Assembly: GCA_018136815.1 (NCBI GenBank)
Contig: CM030931.1
Coordinates: forward strand, 3,871,725-3,909,547
Source: Isochrysis galbana
Taxonomy: Eukaryota > Haptophyta > Isochrysidales > Isochrysidaceae
Length of the DNA stretch: 37,823 bases
Direction of reading: 5' to 3'
A program made the position numbers and the translations under genes. Numbering within the stretch: position 1 is the first letter of the stretch; each line of letters begins with the position of its first letter. The notes below the pieces were generated by a model. That model worked only from the letters and a program-made list of their open reading frames with translations. It was not told where the DNA came from and ran no database searches. This document shows, piece by piece, positions 1-8,500 of the stretch.

Positions 1-325
1 AGTTCAAAGATTTGAGAGAAGACTCGGTTCTTGGTTGATTCTTTGGATTCCTTGACTCCCTTGCCACGTTGTTTGTTCGGATTGTGAGCTACCGTGCGTT
101 CGGAGTGTGTTCGTGTGCCCGTAACGTTCTCATAAGGGATGTGCGCCCCGAGTGAGACTTGTCTTCAAACCAACAATGTGTTCTTCGTGTTGGTTTAACC
201 CACTGAGTGCGCACACTCTTTGGGGTGAAAGGCAAGAGGGCCTCGTTCACTTGTGTTTGTTTGTGCATGTCAGACTTGCGTGTGCCTCATGGGGACGCCT
301 GTGAGTGTGCTATACAAGTTTGACT
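1..325. other. Unassigned sequence with one strong hairpin
   Basis: I see no gene here. Base composition is less GC-rich than the genes to the right. Positions 167-175 and 188-196 form a perfect 9-bp inverted repeat around a 12-nt loop. The stretch could be the edge of a repeat element that continues off the left end, but nothing in it identifies one. Confidence 0.4.
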
Positions 326-480
326 CGCGCGGGCCTCCCCGGAACCGGCTCTCCACTAAAGAGGGAACTGGGGAAGGGGGAGGGGGTTGTTAGGGGTTAA
401 GGTTGGGTAGAAGGGAGGTCCACAAGCACACTGCCTCACGCCGCACGAGTAGCGGTGATTTTTAAGAAGATTTTTTTTTC
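326..480 (-). repeat. Dispersed repeat A, copy 1 (inverted)
   Basis: The reverse complement of this stretch closely matches 18602-18760. Both share a run of T or A next to a TCTTCTTAAAA-like block, a GCGTGAGGCA block, a CTACCC-AACCTTAACCCCTAA block and a C-rich end running into GGTTCC-GGGAGG. A shorter copy lies at 18383-18478. The family carries no coding frame and is probably a non-autonomous element. Confidence 0.75.
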
Positions 481-974
481 ACCTTTGGGCCGGCCCCGTC
501 CGTTCCCATTTCGAAAGTACAAGTAAGCCCTGTTTCTGGCACACACAATGTTGCTCAACTATCTTTAAAAAGATAGCGGTTGAAGGGGCGCAACGAAGAC
601 TACCGGTAGTCTTAAAGTTAAAGACAACGACTTCTCCTGCTTGCTGCTTGTCATAACTAGGTCAAATTAGCACCCTGATCTGTATTTTTTGCGCCTAGGC
701 CTAGGCAGCTAATATGGTCACTATCTGATAGGCCCCTACCTAGCATAAAAATAACCTTTTAATATTCTCGCCTCACCCGTGGCACTGATTCACTTCACTC
801 TTAGCCACGCCCGCAGCATGCAGGCCTCTGCCTCTGCCACCACCGTCCACCGACGCCAGCATAGCCATAGACGATAGACGCCGCCATGTTCATGCCATGT
901 TCCATGTTGGGAAACGAAGCGCTCAAAATGCATGATCTCGAGCCGAACGCGGCCGGCGAGACGAGGGCTAGATG
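481..974. other. Intergenic stretch with palindromes
   Basis: I see no credible gene. A hairpin of the CTATCT-loop-AGATAG type sits at 559-576 inside a longer imperfect inverted repeat, and it resembles the hairpins at 2574 and 11332. Positions 596-613 form a perfect 18-bp palindrome. Short open frames on both strands lack any recognisable domain. Confidence 0.5.
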
Positions 975-1085
975 TAGCATGGTCTTAGCGACGCAAAGAG
1001 GGGACGAGATCGGAGGACACCTAATGAAGTGTACACCAAGGCACATGGGGACTATGAGCCCCTTCTAATACAAAACTCCAGACAG
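975..1085 (+). repeat. Dispersed repeat B, copy 1
   Basis: This stretch matches 24301-24414 closely over its whole length, starting with a TAGCATGGTCTTAGCGA block and ending with a CCTTCTA-TACAAAAC block. Partial copies lie at 5259-5320 and 13339-13417. It lies a few hundred bases upstream of the EF-hand gene, as copy 2 does for the phospholipase gene. A SINE- or MITE-like element or a mobile 5' regulatory module are both possible. Confidence 0.75.
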
Positions 1086-1149
1086 GATGGACGTCTCAGG
1101 CGGATCCGTACATGCCGTAGAAAGTTAAAACGATCCCAGCGGCCGCTGA

Positions 1150-1448
1150 GTCCCTTGGGAGTCGCTCGCACCTCTCTCTCCCTCTCTCTCTCTCCCCCTC
1201 TTCCCCCTCCCCCGGGCCACCCTCCTCTCCCGGGCCGTCCGACGAGAGCGCCTATCGTCCTCGCCTACTCCTCCCCCTCTCTGTCCCGCTCGTCCCTCTG
1301 CGCTCCCTCGCTCTCTCGCCCTCTCTCTCCCCCCCCACCTCCTTCCTTTCACCCGCTCTCTCTCCCTCCTCCCCCTCTCTCTCCCTTCCATCGCCCTTTT
1401 CTCTTCTTTCTGCTCCCCTCATCCCTTGGAACCACCACCTCTTTTCAA
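1150..1448 (+). promoter_or_regulatory. Pyrimidine-rich 5' leader or promoter of the EF-hand gene
   Basis: This is a nearly pure C/T tract on the sense strand, ending directly before the ATG at 1449. Equivalent sense-strand tracts precede the phospholipase gene (5340-5780) and the second armadillo gene (complement of about 24060-24185). Role in initiation or as 5' UTR is inferred from position only. Confidence 0.5.
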
Positions 1449-2250
1449 ATGTCTGCCGTACCCGCCGTCGTCGCCGCCAAGCGCCACCGGCTGCGAGAGC
1501 TCCGCCGCCGAGCGGAGGAGCGAGCGAAGAACGAAGAAGCCAAGGTAAATGGCTGGTTCGCCCGATTCGACGCGGACCACAACGAGCTCCTCGACAGGAA
1601 CGAGCTGACCAAGCTCATCGAGTATCTCGAGGGACAGCCCCTGCGTTTCTCCGGCGTCGATCTCATCTTCCAGCAGGCGCAGATGTTCGACACGACGGGC
1701 GACGGGCGGAAGGACACAAAGGGCTTCAGCAAGAATGCGGTCAGTCACGCCGTCAAGAAGTACATGGACTACGCGAGGGAGCAGGTGAGCCTCAAGGGAA
1801 CGATGCAAACGGTGGGGGGATGGCGCACGTCTGAGTGAGGGGAACTGCTCGTCCCTGAGGCGGATGGAGGCGTACCGGCCTTGCGTGCACCAGGCCCGAA
1901 TAGCGGCGGACTGGATGGCCTTGCAGGGCGCCGCCGCCAGATCGCTGTTGTCCCCTCGCGCTCACCAGGAGTTCTTAGACGAAGTGTTCGAGCGCTTCGA
2001 CACGGACAAGACGGGCACGCTCGACAAGGGCCAGCTGCGCGCGTTGCTTGGGCACATTGAGGACCGGAGAGGACGTAATCCAAACGTGAGCGAGGAGGCG
2101 GTGAAGTACGTCCTGGAAGAGTGTGGCGCCAAGAAGCGTGCCTGCATATCGCGCACCGAATGTCTGGCGGCGGTGGGGACGTGGATGCACATTTCCGACG
2201 ACCCGCACTACACGAATGAGCCGTCCCAGTCATGCTGCAAGTTGATGTAG
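1449..2250 (+). CDS. EF-hand calcium-binding protein, two exons, possible C-terminal CaaX box
   Basis: Exons are 1449-1784 and 1894-2250. The 109-nt intron starts GTGAGC and ends CACCAG and is phase 0, giving a protein of about 230 residues. The N-terminus is basic and helical. A canonical EF loop follows (DADHNELLDRNE), then a degenerate one (FDTTGDGRKD). Exon 2 holds a third loop (DTDKTGTLDKGQ, with Q at position 12 where E is usual) and a region that may be a fourth, degenerate hand. The protein therefore probably binds one or two Ca2+ ions as a sensor. It ends in Cys-Cys-Lys-Leu-Met, which fits a CaaX prenylation signal with an adjacent Cys for palmitoylation and suggests membrane attachment. 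The ATG at 1449 is chosen because coding character starts there, straight after the pyrimidine leader. Target and pathway are unknown. Confidence 0.85.
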
Positions 2251-2371
2251 TTTGGTGCGTGTGCGGATACGCCGAAAATGTGTGCGGTGCATGGAATGGG
2301 ATGCTCGATCGGTGTGACTTTGAGTTTTCAACTTGGGGGGCGTGCATCATATCATCGTCGGGCAACAAACT

Positions 2372-2425
2372 GTCGTTGAAACGATAGGGTCATCGAGAGC
2401 GCGCCGCTCCTCTCCCTCCCTGAGG
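2372..2425 (+). repeat. Hairpin-plus-leader repeat C, degenerate copy
   Basis: This stretch contains GATAGGGTCAT followed by GAGCGCGCCGCTCC, matching the start of the element at 2571-2625. The hairpin is decayed. Between this copy and the next lies an AT-rich 140-nt segment with no gene. Confidence 0.6.
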
Positions 2426-3314
2426 TCGCGTTCCGTCGAAAGTGGAGAATCGACTGTAGTTTTAGCTTTAGTTTTTGTAAAATTAGTTTATAAAATTCTA
2501 GTAGTATTACAATAATTAGCTTTCGAAACGGTATTGTTGGTAAGGGCTGAGATATGGATAGAGCTGTTGTCAACTATCGTTAAACCGATAGGGTCATGGA
2601 GCGCGCGCCGCTCCCCTCCCCTCCTGCCGCCCCCCCCGCCGCGACGGACGATCGGGCCATGCTCGACGCCTCGCACCCGAAGCCGAAGCGCCCACGAGAG
2701 GGCGCCCCACCGACCAAGGTGCGCGTGAGACGCGGCCCGGGCCGTCCCCTGACAGCCATACACCAGCAAGGACACCATGCCCAGCATGGCCACCACAGCC
2801 CTCAACTCCCTCCAACCACTCAAGGCCTCCAGACAGCTGTGACAAGTCGGCTCAGAGCCGCATCCCATAGGGAAAGCCGCAAGGCTGGGCCCCTACAAAG
2901 CCGCGGCACTGACCTCGTGCGACAGCACGAGGCACAGGCCTGGCCAGACATCTCACCAACCCCACAAGGGGGGAACAGTCAAGCTGGTGTAGCACAAGAT
3001 ACACCAGGGGAACGAAATGGCAGACAACTCTCGAAAGAGACCACGGAAAGGGCCCTAGGACCCAACTCACAATCCCTCCATCACCGCGGGCGACGACGGG
3101 GGCAGCCGAGGCAAGCCCAGAGCAGTCCCACAGCCCAACTCACACACACACATACACCAAGAGAGACGCAAGCCTACACCACAAGAGTGGTGGAGAGCAC
3201 CACGACCCTGACGCTCCCGCGTCAGACCACGAGCGAGGGACATGGGACCCTCCCCAGGCCCTTGAGACCCTCAAACCCCTGACTAACCCCCACTCCGCCA
3301 TCCCCGGTCTCCAG

Positions 3315-3944
3315 ATGACAGACATCCAAGACATCGAGCAAGAGATGGAGCCCCTCGACTTCGACCCAATGTCGCAAATCACCATCACCTTCGTGCCAAC
3401 GGAAAGGGACATCAAGGTCAAGGACGAGGCAGCCCTCAGCGCCATAGTGGCACACCTTAACCGCCTAGAGGGCGTGGACCTCGAGCCGGATTTCATCTCA
3501 AAAAGCGCCTCAGGACCGTGGGAAATCCTCGTGACGGCCGACTGCGCGAATCAATTTCGCGCCACCTTTAAGTACGCCACCACCTTCGCAATGATCGGGA
3601 TCAACACCCAAATCACCATCAAGTACCTGACGCTCGACGACAAAGTTAAGGAGCTACCCCAAGCATCATCAAAGGCCCTGGCGGTGGCATTTAAAGACGT
3701 CTCCGCGCACCTGGTGGTACGTAACTACCGTTTCGACATGAAGGACGTGATTACCATCAACTCGTTGGCGAAAGCCGTCGGCAATCAAGGCTTCTACTTT
3801 CTACAAGGCAACACGCGGCCCCCGAGTACCCCCGCCGTGGGCGGAATTGTGGAGCGCACTAGACTGCAACATGGTACACAATGTCTACTCAGGCGGGAAC
3901 GCCACTCCCTTCACAAGGGAAGAGTGCGAAAGCTGTTTTCCTAA
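3315..3944 (+). CDS. ORF1-like hypothetical protein, 5' part frameshifted
   Basis: I do not recognise a family. The credible part is residues 1-165, an acidic start followed by an alternating alpha/beta pattern (ITITFVPTERDIKVKDEA, then ITIKYLTLDD) that could be a small RNA-binding-like fold. The same frame reads on upstream of the ATG with sensible composition to about 3060. There it meets, in another frame, a short basic start at 3017 (MADNSRKRPRKGP, nuclear-signal-like), which suggests a lost base. Past about 3820 the frame turns to low-quality residues while the next frame (3847-4707) becomes coding-like, suggesting a second shift. I read this as a decayed transposon ORF1. Confidence 0.45.
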   Translation: MTDIQDIEQEMEPLDFDPMSQITITFVPTERDIKVKDEAALSAIVAHLNRLEGVDLEPDFISKSASGPWEILVTADCANQFRATFKYATTFAMIGINTQITIKYLTLDDKVKELPQASSKALAVAFKDVSAHLVVRNYRFDMKDVITINSLAKAVGNQGFYFLQGNTRPPSTPAVGGIVERTRLQHGTQCLLRRERHSLHKGRVRKLFS

Positions 3945-4707
3945 CAACGATACATACACAAAATTCAAAGGTGATTACATCCACAGAGAGAAATTCCTAG
4001 ACTCGTGGCAATTGATAGTCGACCATGCCGACGTCTTAAAATGCTCGACTTTCAGCCCGCCGCCCCCAGCGCGGCAGCCCAGCAACGCCGCGACCCTCGC
4101 GGAAGAACAAATAGAGCCTCCACCAGAAATCCGCATCGATAAAAATGGGGAGTACTACATGCACCACAAACCACAAAGGAGCATGGTTTTAAGTAGAACT
4201 GGGCTGTGCTTCAGCTTGCAGGACACTGTCACACAAGATTCTGACGACCTAACCGATGCACACGAATATCTTGTCTGGCGCGAAACCCTCACCCGATTGG
4301 CAGAAGCTCATGGCCTTGTCCCGATTGCCACTGAATCAATGTACAGTCACTCAGCGGGAGGCAAAATGGGCGGCAGGGACGGGCGTGGAGGCCAATCACT
4401 GCCAGTTCTGAATGAGAAAGAAGCGCAAGTTGCGCAACTCTACTTCTCGTTCGCCTTTCGCAAGCAAGCTGGACGTGTGCCAAGCACCGACATGGCACCT
4501 TCTGGAGTTGACTGGTTGTCGAATCGGGGAGACCATCAGAGTCGCAAGAAGGGCCGATCTGATGGTGGCAGTCAGCTGTTCGATAGACATCCGATCACGG
4601 ATCTCGCCACCCAAGATCAGCCAAGCGACATCGTCGCCTGCCAGCAGAACGACGAGGAAGAGGGATGTGAGAAAAAGACGAAGAAGATGAAAACTCAGCA
4701 CGCGTAG
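3847..4707 (+). CDS. Protein segment resembling the C-terminus of mRNA cap guanine-N7 methyltransferase
   Basis: The frame opens at a TTG, so its true start lies upstream in a shifted frame or exon. The central part resembles the C-terminal half of Abd1/RNMT-type cap methyltransferases. It has a SLQDTV block in the position of the family's L-x-D-A-V, then HEYLVWRETLTRLAEAHGL, matching the family's P-E-Y-V-V-P-F-E-T-L pattern. After a low-complexity insert comes NEKEAQVAQLYFSFAFRK, matching the family's closing E-K-E-A-x-x-x-Y-x-x-F-x-F-x-K. The SAM-binding N-terminal half (motif I glycines) is not visible upstream, so this cannot be an active enzyme as it stands. It may be a captured gene fragment or the remnant of a host gene. 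A basic tail of about 85 residues follows the similarity. Confidence 0.5.
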   Translation: MWSALDCNMVHNVYSGGNATPFTREECESCFPNNDTYTKFKGDYIHREKFLDSWQLIVDHADVLKCSTFSPPPPARQPSNAATLAEEQIEPPPEIRIDKNGEYYMHHKPQRSMVLSRTGLCFSLQDTVTQDSDDLTDAHEYLVWRETLTRLAEAHGLVPIATESMYSHSAGGKMGGRDGRGGQSLPVLNEKEAQVAQLYFSFAFRKQAGRVPSTDMAPSGVDWLSNRGDHQSRKKGRSDGGSQLFDRHPITDLATQDQPSDIVACQQNDEEEGCEKKTKKMKTQHA

Positions 4708-4735
4708 CTGGGGGTGTTTGGGAGTGTGGGGGTTG

Positions 4736-4893
4736 CAATCATAATATTGAGCTTTGTAATTGTAACAATAGATAAAAAGAAAACAAATAACCTGACAATA
4801 ATAACATTGAGCGTAATTATAATAATAGACCAAAAAAGAAACCAAATAACCTGATAATAATAATATTGAGCTTCAAAAAGAAAACAACTAACC
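4736..4893 (+). repeat. Minisatellite, about 60-nt unit, 2.5 copies
   Basis: The block ATAA-ATTGAGC starts at 4741, 4801 and 4860, and each unit ends with AATAACCTGA- or ACTAACCTGG-like sequence. The third unit is shortened to about half. It is AT-rich, unlike its surroundings, and sits just after the stop at 4707, like the 3' tail of a retroelement. Confidence 0.75.
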
Positions 4894-4977
4894 TGGCCCT
4901 CTTTTGACGGAACGCGACTTTCCAACCCCCGGCCGAGGCAGTGCGCGCGGCCTCCCCAGGTCAAACTATAACAATAG

Positions 4978-5258
4978 TATTTTTCTCTAATCTGCCTATG
5001 TACACATGGTCCGGCACAAAAATTCTGTCGTTTGAGCGCCCCGACCCGAATGCCAGCCCCCCTTTTTCGGGGTGTTAGTGTTAGGCATGTACTAGGGATA
5101 AGTCTTAAGTCGATCGCGGATGCGACAAGCGACAGGTCAGAAGGCGTTTCGAGAAACCTCGTTTTCCTTGTGGTTCACACGGGTTGAATCCGTGCTCGGG
5201 CAAGTGAAACCGCCGCAGTGAAACCTCAGTGAAACCCCCGCAAAATCCCTCTAATTAT
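4978..5258. other. Intergenic stretch before the phospholipase gene
   Basis: I see no gene. At 5173-5189, CACGG-GTTGAAT-CCGTG looks like a tRNA T-arm, but no acceptor stem or anticodon arm fits around it. TGAAACC recurs three times between 5205 and 5235. Confidence 0.5.
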
Positions 5259-5320
5259 GCGTACACCAAGGCAGGCACGAGTACCGTGAGTCCCTTCTAC
5301 TACAAAACTCCAGACAAGAA
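5259..5320 (+). repeat. Dispersed repeat B, copy 2 (3' half)
   Basis: It shares GTACACCAAGGCA and GTCCCTTCTACTACAAAAC with the copies at 975, 13339 and 24301. It ends just before the pyrimidine leader of the phospholipase gene. Confidence 0.7.
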
Positions 5321-5339
5321 TACCATTTTCTTCTCTAAT

Positions 5340-5587
5340 TTTAATTCCCTTCTCTTCCTCTCTCTCGTCTCTTCTCTCGCGCCCCTCCCTCCCCCCCCTC
5401 CCCCCTCTCTCTCCCTCCCTCCCTCTCGTCTCTCTGGCCCCCCCTCCCTTCCCCTTCCCCTTGCCCCCTCCCTTCCCCTTCCCCTTGCCCCCTCCCTCCA
5501 CCCACCCCTCCCCTTCTCTCCCTCTCACGACAACGGGAGAAACGTGGCACACGTTGAGAGGAGAAGAGAAGGGCCAGGGCCACACCG
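5340..5587 (+). promoter_or_regulatory. Pyrimidine-rich leader or promoter of the phospholipase gene
   Basis: This is a C/T tract on the sense strand broken by one mixed segment at 5525-5590. It continues as C/T repeats past the ATG at 5588 to about 5775, so either those repeats are translated or the true start is further in. Confidence 0.45.
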
Positions 5588-8500
5588 ATGCCTTCCCTGC
5601 TCCCCCTCGGCCTCCTCGCCTCTCTCTCTCTCTCTCTCTCCCTCTCCTTCTCCCTCCACTCCCTCCCCCCCACCCTTCCCCCATCCTCCCCTCTCTGCCT
5701 CTGCCTCTGCCTCGCCCTCGCCCTCTCCCTCTCCCTCTCCCTCCGCTCGCTCTCCCTCTTCCTCTCACGCTCAGTCAAGTCCTCACTCCCCACCGATGAG
5801 GACGCCCAGGACCGCCTTCTCTCGAGCGCACGGCTGCGCCTCCTCCGTCGTGGCCTTCGCATGCTTGAGATCGCCTCAGACCCGGCGGAGAAGCTCAGGA
5901 AGGGAATGCGTGAGAGGGAGAAGACCTCCAAGATCATCCGCAAGTCGGCCAGGGGCGGCGGGCTCACTCACCTCGAGACTTCGCACGGTGCGGCCGCCGA
6001 GGCATTCAACCGATCTTCGCAGAGGGGAGTGTTGGGGGAGGCCTCCTCGCTCGAGATGCAGAGCCGCAGTTCGCTGCGTGGCGGAGTGGCGGAGCCGCGG
6101 GTGAGCGGGCTCCCGCAGCTCGAGGGGGCGGCCAGGGCGCCGGGCGCCGGGTTGCAGTGTGGGCACTCCCCGCCTGACGCATTGCCCGACGCCGCCGGCT
6201 GCGCTGACGAGCTCAACCAGCCTTTTGTTTTGCGAGAGGCAGGGGGTGGACGGCTGGCACGCAATGGTGCCGATGCACCGCGGCTAGCGGCGGCGGCGGC
6301 GGCGGCGGTTGGCGGCGAGGTGCAGCCCTTGCTGAGCGCTGAGCTCGCACGCGCCGAGCGCGAGGCGCGCTGGACGCGCGTGTTGGGCGCGCTGGAAGTC
6401 CTGTGCGAACTCGAGCGGCCGCACCTTGCCGCGCTCGCATCAGTCGCCTCGGTGCGCACGTTGAAGAAGGGCGAGCGACTGCGATCGCCGCACACGCCGG
6501 CGGCCGCGATCTCTGTCGTGCTCAGCGGCGAGGTGGCGCTCTGGAGGACCGACGATGAGCGGCGTCGCGCCGAGGAAGGACCGGACTTCGCCTCGCGCAT
6601 CGGCGCAGGCATTGTAGCGGGCATGGCTGCGGCCGACGGCTCGGGCGGCGTCGTCGACGCCTTTGCCGCCGGCTTCGCGAGCGGCCCGGGCACCAGCGCT
6701 GCGGACGAGCCATCGGGCTTCGGCTCATGCGAGGGCATAGGCGGAGGGGACAGCACTCGTGTGCCGGGCCGCGAGCCGGCCGCTGCACCGCTCCGCCTTT
6801 TTGGCGCGGGTGCTCGCTGCTCGTCCTTCCTCGACCTGCTGCTCGGTCTGCTCACGCCAGCAGGCTGCTTGCCGATGCTCCCGGCCCCCGCGCTCGGCGG
6901 GCTCACGGGTCTGCCCGCCGCCGGCCAGTCGGGCGTGCTTGCGGCGGCGGGCGGGCCTTGCGTGATCCTCGAGGTGCCGGCCGACGGCCTGCTACGCCTC
7001 TCGCAGCGCCATCGTGCACTCGTGCAGGGGCTCGCCGAGGTGGTGCTTCTCAGGCTTGCGCTCGTCACCTGCGATGCGCTCGCCTCGTACATTGAGCTCC
7101 CACTGCACCTCGCGCCCAAGCCGGCGCTTCCCGCGCCACCCGCACCGCCCGGAGGCTGGCGTGCGCTTGTGGCGGAAGTCCGCGCTGGGGCTGCGGCAGC
7201 AGGATCTAGGTCCGTGCCAAACGCGCCGCCCGCTTCATTGCGCGCCACGTGGCCCGGCCGCCGGCCTGCCTCGTCGCCTCCGCCACCACCCCGGGAAGCG
7301 GGGAGCGCCGGCGCGCCAACCTCAGGCGAGCTACGCGGCACCGTGATGGCGCACTGCCGCCGATGGCTGCATGCAGCGCTGCAGATGCCAGCAGAAGAGC
7401 AGCCCGAGACCGAGCTCATCTACTTGGCTCCCGGCGAGGAGTATGCGCCGTCGGCGCGCTCGCCGCGCGTGCTTGTCCACATGTGGGGCCGCGCGCGCGC
7501 GCAGCCGATGCCACTGCCCGCTCCACGCGCTGGCGTCGAAGACGAGGCCTCTCCACACGCGGCCGCGATGCCCGCCGCCGAGGCGCCACCACGCCCGCCC
7601 AGCGTGCGCGCGCTGGGCGAGGTGCGCAAGGCCGAACGCTGGCTCTCGCCCGGCGAGGTGCTCGGCCTCCGCTCCGTCATCACGCGGCAGTACCTGTGCG
7701 AGGCGGTCGTCGTGCCCACAGCTGAGACGGAACCGGCCGCAGCCGGCGAGGGTGGCGCTGTACTCTTGGCCGTTGGTGCCGAGGCGTTGCGCTCGCTTTG
7801 TCGTCGCTATCCAGCAGTACTGCTGCGGCTCGGAGCGCTGCTGCTCCACTCGATCCCACGGTTGTTGTGGACGCTCGATCACTGCGTCGAGTGGCGCATG
7901 CTGCGTTCGGGTGAGGAGGCACCCGTGCCGTCGGAAGAGGCGGTCGTCATCGTGCTCTGCGGCCGGTTGCGTCTATTCGCACCAGCCGATCCGCGCACCC
8001 CCAGGGAGCCCGTCCGGGCTCTTTCGGTCGACAGCAACGGTGCCGAGCCTGGCGGTGAGGCGGCCTCCGAGAGCCGCGTGCTCGGGCCGCGCGACTCGTT
8101 TGGTGAGGAAGATGTCTTGCTGCGTCAGCCGCCCGCACGGCGCGCGGTCGCGGTGCGCGACACGCAGCTGATTTACCTACCAGGCGAGCGCTGCTGCCGT
8201 GCACGAGCTCCCGTGCTCGCCGCGAGGCATGGCCGCGCGCCCGCCCACCGGCCTTCTCGCCCTCCAACGAAATCCCTCACCCACGTCTGCACTCGCGCAG
8301 GGGCCGTCGTGCGCGCTATCGGCCGTGTCTATCCGACGTTGCCACTCGCCCTCGGCCGCCGCCTTGCTCTACGGGCGGAGCCCTCAGCGGTGGCTCGCGC
8401 ACCAGCGCCCAACCTTGGGCTGCCGCCGCGCATCTCGTCCCCCGCGCCGCCCATGCAGACCGTTTGCTTGCTGCCGCTCTCAGCCTCGGCCGAGCTCGCC

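Larger units (their letters stand above)
2571..4977 (+). mobile_element. Decayed retroelement-like unit (ORF1-type, no RT seen)
   Basis: The unit opens with a hairpin (CTATCG-TTAAAC-CGATAG) and an ATG-GAGCGCGCGCC leader that recurs at 18479-18540 and, inverted, at about 11980-12036. It contains a proline-rich first reading frame (from 2596), a second frame (3315-3944), a third frame (3847-4707) and a 60-nt minisatellite. It closes near an AACTATAACAATAG hairpin at 4964-4977, which resembles the hairpins at the other copies. No reverse transcriptase or endonuclease is visible, so it would be non-autonomous or internally deleted. Calling it a LINE-type ORF1 element is inference. Confidence 0.45.

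Noticed and set aside
801-1391. Small frames on both strands before the EF-hand gene
   Set aside because: They overlap repeat B and the pyrimidine tract and encode low-complexity or unrecognised peptides.
4396-4964. Tyr/Asn-rich minus-strand frames over the minisatellite
   Set aside because: They are translations of AT-rich 60-nt repeats, not genes.
5170-5195. T-arm-like hairpin (CACGG-GTTGAAT-CCGTG), possible tRNA
   Set aside because: The loop does not match the TTC consensus, and no acceptor, D or anticodon stems pair at the right distances.
5968-7419. Minus-strand frame of 483 codons opposite the phospholipase
   Set aside because: It is a shadow of a GC-rich coding strand; the plus-strand product has clear enzyme domains.
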